NCBI RefSeq assembly: GCF_019396355.1
Contig: NZ_JAHKRK010000027.1
Location: 1-54,740 of the forward strand
Source of the DNA: Pseudonocardia nigra
GTDB lineage: Bacteria > Actinomycetota > Actinomycetes > Mycobacteriales > Pseudonocardiaceae
DNA length: 54,740 nucleotides
Direction of reading: 5' to 3'
The notes beneath the pieces are model-generated. The model saw only the letters and a program-made list of their open reading frames with translations, made no database searches and was not told the origin of the DNA. The position numbers and the translations under genes were made by a program. Shown here piece by piece: positions 36,267 to 44,338 of this stretch. How positions within the stretch are numbered: position 1 is the stretch's first letter; the number at the start of each line of letters is the position of its first letter.

Positions 36267-37769
36267 GTGACCGGGAGGGCGACCGCGAGCGGGCTGCCCG
36301 ATCTCGTGCCCCCGATGCTGCCGGCCGCAGGCTCCGGCGACCCGCCCACCGGCGCCGACTGGGTCGTCGAGGTGGCCTGGACCGGGCACCGGTGCATCGC
36401 GTACGTCCAGCCGGGCCGGCGGGTGCGGCTGCTGTCGGGCGCCGCCAACTCGATGAGCGCCGCCTACCCCGAGCTGGCCGAGCCGCTGCTGCGGCGCTGC
36501 CCGCCGGGCGGGATGGTCCTCGACGGCACGCTCGTGGCGCGCGGGGAGGAGCACGCCGTGCGGCCGCGGTTGCTCAAGCGCCGCAGCGGCCTGCACCGCC
36601 CGTCGGACGACACGATCCGGCGCATCCCCGTGGACTTCCAGGTGGCCGACCTGCTGTGGCTCGACGGGCACAGCGCCATGGACCTGCCCTACGCCGACCG
36701 CCGCACGCTGCTGGACGGGCTGGGGTTCGCGAGCCCGCCGGTGTGGACGACGTCGCCGCTGCCCGCCAGCGAGCTCGACGCGCTGCTCGACATCGCCGAG
36801 CAGAAGGGCGCCGACGGCCTGCACGCCCGGCACCTGCGCGCCCGCTACCGGCCCGGAGGCCGCTCGCGGTTCTGGTTGCGGCTGCCGCTGAAGCGGACCC
36901 GGCAGGTGCTGGTGGGCGGGTGGACGGCTGCCCAGCGGCAGGGGAGCCGGGCAACGGTGGGCACGCTGCTGCTCGGAGCGCCCGTGGACGGGCGGCTGCA
37001 CTACGTCGGGCGGGTCGGCGTGTCGTTGGAGGAGGGCCGTCTGCTCGCCGCGGAGCTGGCCGGCCGGGAGCCCGCGGCGCCGCCGTTCGGGGACGGGGTG
37101 CCGGCGGACGCCGCGCGCGATGCGCACTGGGTCGAGCCGGACCTGGCCGGGCTGGTCGAGTTCACCGGCTGGATCGGCGGCGGACGGATGCGGCGGCCGC
37201 ACTGGCGCGGTGCGCTGGAGCCCGGCGCCGTCCGGGCGGACCGGTGGGCGCACCCGCCCGCCCCGGCGCCCGTGGTGGAGCCGCCGGCGCAACCGGCGGT
37301 GGCCGAGCCACCCGCCGTCGAGGCCCGCCGGCTGGAGCAGCACTTCGTCTACAACACGCTGAACACCATCGCGTCGCTCATCCGCACCGACCCCTCGCGA
37401 GCCCGTGAGCTGCTCATCGGGTTCGCCGACCTCTCCCGGGCCGCCGATCAGGCGGGCACCAGCACCCTGGGGCGCGAGCTCGCCGCCGTCGCCGACTACC
37501 TGCGGCTCGAGCAGGCGCGCTTCGGCGCCCGCCTGCAGGTGGTCGTGGACGTCGAACCGGCCCTGCACCCCACCCCGGTCGCGCCGCTGCAGGTGCTCGC
37601 GGTCGTGCGCGAGGCCGTGCAGCGCGGCATCGAGCCTCGTCCCGACGGAGGACTACTCACCGTGCGCGCACGGTCGGTCGCGGGGGGATGCGTGGTGGAG
37701 GTGACCGCGGGGGAGGAGCGGCCGACGGAGATCCCGCTCCCGGCCGCCACCGGGAGTTCTGCCCGGTAG
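36267..37769 (+). CDS. Fusion of degenerate LigD-type DNA ligase domain with degenerate LytS-type histidine kinase
   Basis: The 500-aa product begins with a recognisable ATP-dependent DNA ligase fold of the LigD/LigC type: LPDLVPPMLPAAG, then WVVEVAWTGHRCIAYV, DLLWLDGHSAMDLPYADRR and an OB-type domain (QVLVGGWTAAQ, VGTLLLGAPV, LHYVGRVG). The catalytic positions are lost: the motif I lysine (KWDG in active enzymes) is A37, its aspartate T39, the ELDGE glutamate T88, motif IV reads DGLHARH (183-189) and motif V WLRLP (203-207). Residues 350-500 resemble LytS/YehU kinases: LEQHFVYNTLNTI with His359, but the N-box reads R448-E449-AVQR and no G-box is visible. I predict a nucleic-acid or nucleotide sensor without ligase or kinase chemistry. 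The GTG at 36267 follows TACCGT by seven bases, a leaderless-type start. Confidence 0.8.
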   Translation: MTGRATASGLPDLVPPMLPAAGSGDPPTGADWVVEVAWTGHRCIAYVQPGRRVRLLSGAANSMSAAYPELAEPLLRRCPPGGMVLDGTLVARGEEHAVRPRLLKRRSGLHRPSDDTIRRIPVDFQVADLLWLDGHSAMDLPYADRRTLLDGLGFASPPVWTTSPLPASELDALLDIAEQKGADGLHARHLRARYRPGGRSRFWLRLPLKRTRQVLVGGWTAAQRQGSRATVGTLLLGAPVDGRLHYVGRVGVSLEEGRLLAAELAGREPAAPPFGDGVPADAARDAHWVEPDLAGLVEFTGWIGGGRMRRPHWRGALEPGAVRADRWAHPPAPAPVVEPPAQPAVAEPPAVEARRLEQHFVYNTLNTIASLIRTDPSRARELLIGFADLSRAADQAGTSTLGRELAAVADYLRLEQARFGARLQVVVDVEPALHPTPVAPLQVLAVVREAVQRGIEPRPDGGLLTVRARSVAGGCVVEVTAGEERPTEIPLPAATGSSAR

Positions 37770-37844
37770 TTCCCCCGGACGCGCCGGTCGCCGGGAGGGT
37801 CGGCCGGGGGCAGAACGTGATCTTGGGCTCGGTACCGTGCACAC

Positions 37845-38606
37845 ATGCTCGGCCTCCCCGACGGCACGCGCGCGTGCCTCTTCGACCTCGACGGCGTGCT
37901 GACCGACACCGCCAGCGTGCACGCCGCCGCGTGGAAGCAGATGTTCGACGACTACCTCCGCGCCCGCGCCGAGCGTGAGGGCGCCGCGTTCCGGCCGTTC
38001 GACCTCAAGGCCGACTACGGTCCGTACGTCGACGGCCGCCCGCGTCTGGAGGGCACGGTCACGTTCCTGCGGTCCCGCGGGATCGAGCTGCCCGCGGGTG
38101 GACCGGGGGACGACCCGGACGCCGAGACGGTGTACGCGCTGGCCACCCGCAAGAACGCCCTGGTGCAGGAGAAGATCACCACGGTCGGGGTGGACGTCTA
38201 CCCCGGCTCGGTCCGCTACCTGCAGGCGGTCAAGGACGCCGGCCTGGCCACGGCCGTCGTCTCCTCGTCGGCCAACGCCGAGCAGGTGCTCGACGTCGCC
38301 GGCCTCACCGGGTTCGTCGACCACCGGGTCGACGGCGTCACCGCCAAGGAGCGGAACCTGCCGGGCAAGCCGGCCCCCGACACGTTCCTGGCCGCCGCGG
38401 CCGACCTCGGAGTCGACCGCACACAGGCCGTGGTGTTCGAGGACGCGCTCGCCGGTGTCGCGTCGGGAAGGGCGGGCGGCTTCGGGTACGTGATCGGCGT
38501 CGACCGGCTCGGGCACGCGGACGCGCTGCGCGAGCACGGCGCCGACGTGGTCGTGGCGGATCTCGCCGAGCTGTTGGAGAACGGGCTGCTGGAGGAGGAC
38601 TCATGA
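37845..38606 (+). CDS. Beta-phosphoglucomutase-like HAD hydrolase
   Basis: The 253-aa product is a HAD-superfamily protein of the beta-phosphoglucomutase group. The catalytic aspartates are in CLFDLDGVLTDTA (D14 and D16), followed by the sugar-phosphate region, TAVVSSSANAEQVL, GKPAPDTFLAAAADLGV and VFEDALAGVASGRAGGF. It probably converts beta-glucose 1-phosphate to glucose 6-phosphate. The ATG at 37845 follows TACCGT by six bases, another leaderless-like promoter. The stop overlaps the GH65 start, and the two enzymes form a phosphorolysis pair: the phosphorylase releases the sugar phosphate that this enzyme isomerises. Mycobacteria have a similar pair, Rv3400-Rv3401. Confidence 0.93.
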   Translation: MLGLPDGTRACLFDLDGVLTDTASVHAAAWKQMFDDYLRARAEREGAAFRPFDLKADYGPYVDGRPRLEGTVTFLRSRGIELPAGGPGDDPDAETVYALATRKNALVQEKITTVGVDVYPGSVRYLQAVKDAGLATAVVSSSANAEQVLDVAGLTGFVDHRVDGVTAKERNLPGKPAPDTFLAAAADLGVDRTQAVVFEDALAGVASGRAGGFGYVIGVDRLGHADALREHGADVVVADLAELLENGLLEEDS

Positions 38607-40963
38607 GCCCCGATCCGGGACGCGCCTTCGCCGTCGAGCCGTGGGTGGTGCGGGAGCCGCGGCTGGACCTGGACGCGCTGGGCCAGGTGGAGTCGGTGTT
38701 CGCGTTGTCGAACGGGCACATCGGGTTGCGCGGCAACCTCGACGAGGGTGAGCCGCATGCGATGCCGGGGACGTACCTGAACTCGTTCTACGAGCGGCGG
38801 CCGCTGCCGTACGCGGAGGGTGGGTACGGGTATCCGGAGTCGGGGCAGACGATCATCAACGTCACCAACGGGAAGTTGATCCGGCTGTTGGTGGAGGACG
38901 AGCCGTTCGATCTGCGGTACGGGCAGCTGCGTCGTCATGAGCGGGTGCTGGACCTGCAGGCGGGCACGCTGACGCGGGAGGTCGAGTGGACCTCGCCCGC
39001 CGGTCGGGCCGTGGCGGTGCGCTCGACGCGGATGGTGTCGCTGACCCAGCGTGCGATCGCCGCGATCTGCTACGAGGTCGAGGTGCTGGATGCGCCTGCG
39101 CTGATCGTGGTGCAGTCCGAGCTGGTGGCCAACGAGCAGCTCCCGGCCCGCAACGAGGCCGACCCGCGCGTCGAGGCCGCGCTCACCGACCCCCTGGTCG
39201 CCGAGCAGCACCGCAGTGACGAGGCCGGGGCCACGCTGATCCACCGGACGCGCCGGTCGGGCCTGCGCGTCGCCGCGGCCATGGACCACGAGGTGCACGG
39301 CCCGGAGGGCAAGAAGGTCACCTCGGAGGCCACCGAGGACATCGGCCGGACGACGGTGATCGCCCGCCTGGAGCCCGGCCAGACGCTCAAGATCGTCAAG
39401 TACCTGGGGTACGGGTGGTCGTCGCGGCGGTCGCTGCCGGCGCTGCACGACCAGGTGCGGGCGGCGCTGGCGGCGGCCCGGTACACCGGCTGGGACGGGT
39501 TGGTGGCCGAGCAGCGGCAGTACCTGGACGAGTTCTGGGAGACCGCGGACGTCGAGATCGACGGGGACGCGGAGCTGCAGCAGGCGGTGCGGGTGGCGAC
39601 GTTCCACGTGCTGCAGGCCGGGGCGCGGGCGGAGCGGCGCGCGATCGGGGCGAAGGGGCTGACCGGCGAGGGGTACGACGGGCACACCTTCTGGGACACC
39701 GAGACCTTCTGCCTCCCGGTGCTGAGCCATCTCGCCCCCGACGCGGCCGCGGATGCGCTGCGGTGGCGGCAGTCGATCCTCCCGCTGGCCTACGAGCGGG
39801 CCGAGCAGCTCGGGTTGCAGGGCGCGGCCTTCCCGTGGCGGACGATCCGCGGCCAGGAGTGCTCGGGCTACTGGCCGGCGGGCACGGCGGCGTTCCACAT
39901 CAACGCCGACATCGCCGACGCCGTGCGCCGCCATGTCGCCGTCACCGGGGACGTGGAGTTCGAGCGGGAGGTCGGGCTGGAGCTGCTGGTGGCGACGGCG
40001 CGGCTGTGGCGGTCGCTGGGGCATCACGACTCGGCGGGGGAGTTCCGGATCGACGGGGTGACCGGGCCGGACGAGTACACCGCGATCGTGGACAACAACG
40101 TCTACACCAACCTGATGGCCCAGCTGAACCTGCGGGTCGCCGCCGACACCGCAGCGCGGCATGCGCGGGCCGCGGCGAAGCTCGGGGTGAACGCCGAGGA
40201 GATGGCCAGCTGGCGGGACGCGGCCAAGTCGATGCGGATCCCCTACGACGAGGTGCTGGGGGTGCACCCGCAGGCGGAGGGGACGACCCACCACCAGGTG
40301 TGGGACTTCGAGCACACCCCGCGCGAGAAGTACCCGCTGCTGCTGAACGTCCCGTACTTCGACCTGTACCGCAAGCAGGTGATCAAGCAGGCGGACCTGG
40401 TGCTGGCGATGCAGCTGCGTCCGGATGCGTTCACCCCGGAGCAGATGCGGCGCAACTTCGCCTACTACGAGGCGCTGACGGTGCGGGACTCGTCGCTGTC
40501 GGCGTGCACGCAGGCGGTGATGGCGGCCTGGACGGGCCATCTGGACCTGGCCTACGACTACCTCGCCGAGGCCGCGCTGGTCGACCTGCACGACCTGGCG
40601 GGCAACTCCGACCACGGCGTGCACATCGCGTCGATGGCCGGGACGTGGACGGCGATCGTCGTCGGGTTCGGCGGGATGCGCGGTGACGAGGGCGTGCTGC
40701 AGTTCGCGCCGCGGCTGCCCGCCGCGTTGTCGCGGATCTCGTTCGGGCTGAAATGGCAGGGCAGGCAGCTGCGGGTGGAGATCCGGCCCGACGAGGTGGA
40801 GTACCGGCTGGTGTCCGGGCCGCCGATGCGGCTGCGCCACCACGGGGAGCCGATCGCGCTTGCCGAGGAGCCGCAGGTGCGCGCGATCCCGGCGGCCGAG
40901 CCGGTGGAACCTGTCGAGCAGCCCTACGGCCGCGCTCCCCGTCCCCGCCACCCCGGCAGCTGA
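38603..40963 (+). CDS. Glycoside hydrolase family 65 disaccharide phosphorylase
   Basis: The 786-aa product is a GH65 enzyme, the group of maltose, trehalose, kojibiose and related phosphorylases. It shows SNGHIGLRGNLDEGEPHAMPG in two pieces near residues 36-56, GYDGHTFWDTETFCLPVL, and the acid catalyst glutamate E491 in GVTGPDEYTAIVDNNVYTN. HDLAGNSDHGVHIASMAGTW and the C-terminal beta domain follow. It releases beta-glucose 1-phosphate (inverting), which the coupled mutase then uses. The ATGA overlap links the two genes. Substrate choice (maltose, trehalose or trehalose 6-phosphate) cannot be read from the sequence. Confidence 0.94.
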   Translation: MSPDPGRAFAVEPWVVREPRLDLDALGQVESVFALSNGHIGLRGNLDEGEPHAMPGTYLNSFYERRPLPYAEGGYGYPESGQTIINVTNGKLIRLLVEDEPFDLRYGQLRRHERVLDLQAGTLTREVEWTSPAGRAVAVRSTRMVSLTQRAIAAICYEVEVLDAPALIVVQSELVANEQLPARNEADPRVEAALTDPLVAEQHRSDEAGATLIHRTRRSGLRVAAAMDHEVHGPEGKKVTSEATEDIGRTTVIARLEPGQTLKIVKYLGYGWSSRRSLPALHDQVRAALAAARYTGWDGLVAEQRQYLDEFWETADVEIDGDAELQQAVRVATFHVLQAGARAERRAIGAKGLTGEGYDGHTFWDTETFCLPVLSHLAPDAAADALRWRQSILPLAYERAEQLGLQGAAFPWRTIRGQECSGYWPAGTAAFHINADIADAVRRHVAVTGDVEFEREVGLELLVATARLWRSLGHHDSAGEFRIDGVTGPDEYTAIVDNNVYTNLMAQLNLRVAADTAARHARAAAKLGVNAEEMASWRDAAKSMRIPYDEVLGVHPQAEGTTHHQVWDFEHTPREKYPLLLNVPYFDLYRKQVIKQADLVLAMQLRPDAFTPEQMRRNFAYYEALTVRDSSLSACTQAVMAAWTGHLDLAYDYLAEAALVDLHDLAGNSDHGVHIASMAGTWTAIVVGFGGMRGDEGVLQFAPRLPAALSRISFGLKWQGRQLRVEIRPDEVEYRLVSGPPMRLRHHGEPIALAEEPQVRAIPAAEPVEPVEQPYGRAPRPRHPGS

Positions 40964-41059
40964 GCTCACGCGTACCGGCTCACGGGTGCGGGTATGCGAG
41001 GGCGCTGATGTTTCTCGCGCCGACGAGAACGCTTCCCGCACCTGACGAGAGGACGGACC

Positions 41060-41416
41060 GTGAACCCCGATCGCGCCCGTGAACTGCTGACCACCGAGCT
41101 CGCCGACCTCGACGAGCGCGCCCGCTTCGCCTCCGAGACCCGGGAGATGAACACCGCCGACCCGAACGAGGAGGGCGCGCTCGGGCAGCACCCCGGCGAC
41201 TACGGCAGCGAGGTGAACGCGACGATGGACAGCGAGCTCCTGGTCGACACCGTCGGCGAGCAGCGCCGCCGCGTCGTCGAGGCCCTGGAGCGGCTCGACG
41301 ACGGCAGCTACGGCCGCTGCGCGGTGTGCGGCCGCGACATCGACGACGAGCGGCTGGAGGCGCGGCCGGAGGTCGCCACCTGCCGCGAGCACGCCGACAC
41401 CCCGGTGGTGAGCTGA
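41060..41416 (+). CDS. TraR/DksA-type zinc finger protein
   Basis: The 118-aa product is a small helical protein with a C-terminal zinc finger, like DksA/TraR regulators that enter the RNA polymerase secondary channel. The finger reads CAVCGRDI...ATCREH, so the fourth ligand would be histidine rather than cysteine. The coiled-coil part includes MDSELLVDTVGEQRRRVVEALERLDDGSYGRC. There is no DxxDxA-type tip that I can identify with confidence. The GTG at 41060 has AGAGGA upstream. A GGGTAT box lies at 40990-40995. The neighbours are stress-type genes. Confidence 0.85.
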   Translation: MNPDRARELLTTELADLDERARFASETREMNTADPNEEGALGQHPGDYGSEVNATMDSELLVDTVGEQRRRVVEALERLDDGSYGRCAVCGRDIDDERLEARPEVATCREHADTPVVS

Positions 41417-41422
41417 GACAGC

Positions 41423-41447
41423 GGTTCGCCGACCACGGTCCGGGTAG
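41423..41447 (+). promoter_or_regulatory. SigB/SigF-type promoter candidate before topoisomerase IB
   Basis: GGTTC at 41423-41427, 14 bases, then GGGTAG at 41442-41447 resemble the GGTTT/GTTT-N14-17-GGGTA pattern used by SigB/SigF-type sigma factors. One such factor is encoded at 44339-45106. It is the best -35/-10 pair among the GGGTA boxes in this cluster. Confidence 0.4.
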
Positions 41448-41493
41448 TGGATGCGCTGTGACGTGGATGCGCTGTGAGCGGGATGCGCCGTGA
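41447..41493 (+). repeat. Three 16-bp tandem repeats running into the topoisomerase IB start
   Basis: Units begin at 41447, 41463 and 41479. The first two are identical (GTGGATGCGCTGTGA) and the third differs at three positions. Each of the first two reads as a complete four-codon ORF, GTG GAT GCG CTG TGA. The third overlaps the GTG start at 41490. They may be upstream mini-ORFs affecting translation or a slippage product. Confidence 0.6.
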
Positions 41494-42551
41494 GTGAGGC
41501 ACCCGAAGGGCTGACCCGCGTCGACCCGGCGACGCCGGGCCTCACCCGGCGCCGCCGCGGCCGCGGCTTCAGCTACCTCGACGCCGACGGCAGGCCGATC
41601 ACCGATCCCGCGGAGCTCGCCCGGCTGAAGGCACTGGTCATCCCGCCCGCGTGGCAGGACGTGTGGATCTGCCCCGACCCCACCGGGCACATCCAGGCGA
41701 TCGGCACCGACGTGGCGGGGCGGCGCCAGTACCGCTACCACGAGGAGTGGCGCCGCAGCCGCGACCGCGAGAAGCACGACCGCGTCCTGACGCTCGGCGC
41801 GCACCTCGCGGACGTGCGCTCCGAGGTCGCCGCCCGGCTGCAGGCGCCGGGCCTGGGCCGCGACCGGGTGCTCGCGGCGGGCGTGCGCATGCTCGACATC
41901 GGCGTCTTCCGTGCGGGCGGCGAGGAGTACGCCCCGGGCGACGACGACGAGGACGGCACGTTCGGGCTGGCGACGTTGCGGCGCGAGCACGTGCAGCTCA
42001 AGCGCGGCGCGGTGCTGTTCTCCTATCCGGCCAAGGGCGGGATCCCGCGGACGCTGGCGCTGCGCGACCCGCTGCTGCACAAGGTCGTCAACTCCCTCCT
42101 GCGCCGCCGCGGCGGCGGCGAGGACCTGCTGGTCTACCGGGTCGGCCGCAAGTCCTGGCACGACGTGCGCGCCGAGGACCTCAACGCCGTGGTCAAGGAG
42201 CTGATGGGGGAGCCGTACACCTGCAAGGACCTGCGCACGTGGAACGCCACGGTGCTCGCCGCCGTGACGCTTGCCGCCGGCGTGGCGCAGGGCGGGGTGC
42301 CGGAGAAGGAGCGGGCCCGCAAGCGCGTGGTCAACCGGGCGATCAAGGAGGTGTCCGAGCACCTGGGCAACACGCCCACGGTCGCCCGCAGCTCCTACGT
42401 GGACCCCCGGGTGCTGGAGCGCTTCGAGGAGGGCCGCACCGTGCTGCGGGCGCTGCGCTCGCTCGAGTCCGGGTCGGCGGTTCCGGACCTGACCGACGAC
42501 TCCACCCGCGCCGCCGTGGAACGGGCGGTGGTCCGGCTGATCGCGTCCTGA
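41490..42551 (+). CDS. DNA topoisomerase IB (eukaryotic-like, bacterial type)
   Basis: The 353-aa product relaxes supercoils by forming a 3'-phosphotyrosyl link. It shows the N-terminal domain (TRRRRGRGFSYLDADGRPI, PPAWQDVWICPDPTGHIQAIG) and the catalytic domain with LRTWNATVLAAVTLA, basic residues including KRVVNRAIKEVSEHLGNTP, and the active-site tyrosine Y303 in ARSSYVDPRV. The length is typical of bacterial IB enzymes. The GTG at 41490 lies at the end of three 16-bp tandem repeats. Genes of this family often accompany stress regulons, which fits the neighbours. Confidence 0.94.
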   Translation: MSEAPEGLTRVDPATPGLTRRRRGRGFSYLDADGRPITDPAELARLKALVIPPAWQDVWICPDPTGHIQAIGTDVAGRRQYRYHEEWRRSRDREKHDRVLTLGAHLADVRSEVAARLQAPGLGRDRVLAAGVRMLDIGVFRAGGEEYAPGDDDEDGTFGLATLRREHVQLKRGAVLFSYPAKGGIPRTLALRDPLLHKVVNSLLRRRGGGEDLLVYRVGRKSWHDVRAEDLNAVVKELMGEPYTCKDLRTWNATVLAAVTLAAGVAQGGVPEKERARKRVVNRAIKEVSEHLGNTPTVARSSYVDPRVLERFEEGRTVLRALRSLESGSAVPDLTDDSTRAAVERAVVRLIAS

Positions 42552-42629
42552 CCGTCGGCCCGCCGGCCCGGGTATAGCCGCACCTTCGTCGGGTACGCCC
42601 AGGGACGTACGCACGACGAAGGGACGCTC

Positions 42630-43211
42630 ATGGCAGGCAAGCTGGACGGCAAGCGCATCGCGATCCTCGCCACCGACGGCGTGGAGCAGGTGGAGCTCAC
42701 CCGCCCCTGGGACGCGGTGACGCAGGAGGGCGCCCGGACGGAGATCATCTCGCTGTCCGACGGTGAGTTCCAGGCGATGAACGGCGACATCGAGCCGGCC
42801 GACATCTTCACCGCGGACAAGTCCGCTGAGCAGGCCTCGGCGGACGACTACGACGCCCTGATCATGCCGGGTGGCACCGTGAACGCCGACCGGCTCCGGA
42901 TGGACCCCGACGTGCGCGCGTTCGTGCAGGAGATCTTCCGCGCCGGCAAGCCGGTGGGGGTGATCTGCCACGGCCCCTGGACCCTGGTCGAGGCCGACCT
43001 GGTGCGCGGCCGCACGCTGACGTCGTTCCCGAGCCTGCGCACCGACATCCGCAACGCGGGCGGGAACGTCGTGGACGAGGAAGTGGTCACCGACAACGGC
43101 CTGGTCTCCAGCCGCAAGCCCGACGATCTGCCGGCGTTCTGCGCCAAGATCGTCGAGGAGTTCGCGGAGGGGACGCACCGGGCCCACGACCAGGGCGCCA
43201 CGGTCGCCTGA
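42630..43211 (+). CDS. DJ-1/PfpI-family type 1 glutamine amidotransferase-like protein
   Basis: The 193-aa product has the PfpI/YhbO fold: RIAILATDGVEQVELTRPWDAV, DALIMPGGTVNADRLR with the conserved glutamate earlier, and the nucleophile elbow GVICHGPW with C113 and H114. Members act as glyoxalases or protein deglycases in carbonyl stress; the name amidotransferase reflects fold only. The ATG at 42630 has AGGGA upstream, and a GGGTAC box lies at 42591-42596, preceded at 15 bases by GGTAT, a plausible SigB/SigF-type promoter. Confidence 0.93.
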   Translation: MAGKLDGKRIAILATDGVEQVELTRPWDAVTQEGARTEIISLSDGEFQAMNGDIEPADIFTADKSAEQASADDYDALIMPGGTVNADRLRMDPDVRAFVQEIFRAGKPVGVICHGPWTLVEADLVRGRTLTSFPSLRTDIRNAGGNVVDEEVVTDNGLVSSRKPDDLPAFCAKIVEEFAEGTHRAHDQGATVA

Positions 43212-43250
43212 TCGGCGGTGCCCCGCGCGCTGTCCGGGTACGCTCCGCGC

Positions 43251-43805
43251 ATGACGGGCCCGGACACCGCCGTGTCGGCGGCGCAATCCAGCGACGGACG
43301 GGGCGAGGGGCCCCTGCAGCGGGCCGATCGGAACATGGTCGAGCTGCTGCAGGAGCTGCGCGTGGCGCAGACCGGCGTGCAGATCCTCTTCGCGTTCCTG
43401 CTGTCGCTGTCGTTCACCCAGCGGTTCATCGAGATCACGGCGACGCAGAAGTGGATATACGTCGTCACGTTGCTGCTGTCCATCGTGACCACCGGGCTGC
43501 TCGTGGCTCCGGCCGCGGCGCATCGCATGACGTTCCGCCGAGGGGTCAAGGCGGAGACCGTGACACTGGGACACCGGTTGTTCACGGCGGGGCTGGGCAC
43601 GCTGGCACTGACCCTCACCGGGGCGGTGCTGCTCGTGCTCGACGTCGTGATGGGCCGCGTGTTCGCCGTGGCGTCCGCTGTGACAGCCGCCGCCGTGCTG
43701 TTCGGGCTGTGGTTCCTGATGCCGGTGCCGCTGCTGCGGCGGGCACGCGCCCGTTCCGACAACGGCGAAGGCCCGTCCCCCGGAGACCAGGGGACGGGCC
43801 GCTGA
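43251..43805 (+). CDS. DUF6328-type membrane protein
   Basis: The 184-aa product has a polar N-terminal tail and four hydrophobic helices: FAFLLSLSF after VAQTGVQIL, WIYVVTLLLSIVTTGLLVAP, LGTLALTLTGAVLLVLDVVM and VFAVASAVTAAAVLFGLWFL. RNMVELLQELRVAQTGVQILFAFLL and AAAHRMTFRRG are characteristic of this actinobacterial family. The function is unknown. The ATG at 43251 follows TACGCT (43239-43244) by six bases and the GGGTAC box by nine, so it is probably leaderless. The terminal codons overlap a strong hairpin. Confidence 0.8.
   Translation: MTGPDTAVSAAQSSDGRGEGPLQRADRNMVELLQELRVAQTGVQILFAFLLSLSFTQRFIEITATQKWIYVVTLLLSIVTTGLLVAPAAAHRMTFRRGVKAETVTLGHRLFTAGLGTLALTLTGAVLLVLDVVMGRVFAVASAVTAAAVLFGLWFLMPVPLLRRARARSDNGEGPSPGDQGTGR
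43770..43800. terminator. Convergent hairpin terminator candidate
   Basis: GGCCCGTCCCC (43770-43780) and GGGGACGGGCC (43790-43800) form a perfect 11-bp stem around nine bases. It covers the last codons of the DUF6328 gene and faces the SRPBCC gene ending at 43816, so it can serve both strands. No T-run is present. Confidence 0.65.
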
Positions 43806-43815
43806 GCGATCGGGG

Positions 43816-44298
43816 CTAGGTCGCGCTCTCACCCGCCTGCGGGCTGCGGCCCACGTCGCCGCGCCAGCCGCCCTCCTCACGACCGCGCGACTCGATGAAC
43901 TCCTTGAAGTTCGCGAGGTCGCCCTTGACCCGGCTCTGCACGAGGCCGAGCGCGTCACCCGCCTTCTCGGTGAGGCCCTCCGGGTCGTGGTCGAGCTGCA
44001 GCGTCACCCGGGTGTTGGTCTCGTCGAGGCGGTGGAAGGTGACCACCCCGGACTGGTGCGTGCCGTTCTCGGTCTTCCACGCCACGCGCTCGTCGGGGTG
44101 CTGCTCGGTGATCTCCGCGTCGAACTCGCGCTCCACCCCGGCGATCTTGGTGACCCAGTGCGTCCTGGTCGGCGTGACCTGGTCGATGCGCTCGACCCCG
44201 GACATGAACCGCGGGAACGACTCGAACTGGGTCCACTGGTTGTAGGCCGTGCTCACGGGCACGGCGACGTCGATGCTGTGCAGGACGTTCGTGGTCAT
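43816..44298 (-). CDS. SRPBCC-family (START-like) protein
   Basis: The 160-aa product has the helix-grip fold of the SRPBCC/polyketide cyclase family: VLHSIDVAVPVSTAYNQWTQF, FPRFMSGVERIDQV, DERVAWKTENGTHQSGVVTF and VTLQLDHDPEGL. Such proteins bind hydrophobic ligands; this subgroup is often found with stress genes. The tail after residue 130 is charged. The ATG at 44298 is 40 bp downstream of the sigma factor stop, and a GGGTAC box lies ten bases before it (44308-44313, minus strand), so it may be both cotranscribed with the sigma gene and separately induced. Confidence 0.88.
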   Translation of the reverse strand: MTTNVLHSIDVAVPVSTAYNQWTQFESFPRFMSGVERIDQVTPTRTHWVTKIAGVEREFDAEITEQHPDERVAWKTENGTHQSGVVTFHRLDETNTRVTLQLDHDPEGLTEKAGDALGLVQSRVKGDLANFKEFIESRGREEGGWRGDVGRSPQAGESAT

Positions 44299-44338
44299 GC
44301 GCCGGGCGTACCCCGTACGGCGGCCGTTACCCGGCCCG

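Noticed and set aside
38216..41545. 1100-codon minus-strand frame across the GH65 gene
   Set aside because: It is an antisense shadow of a well-supported enzyme and spans several genes.
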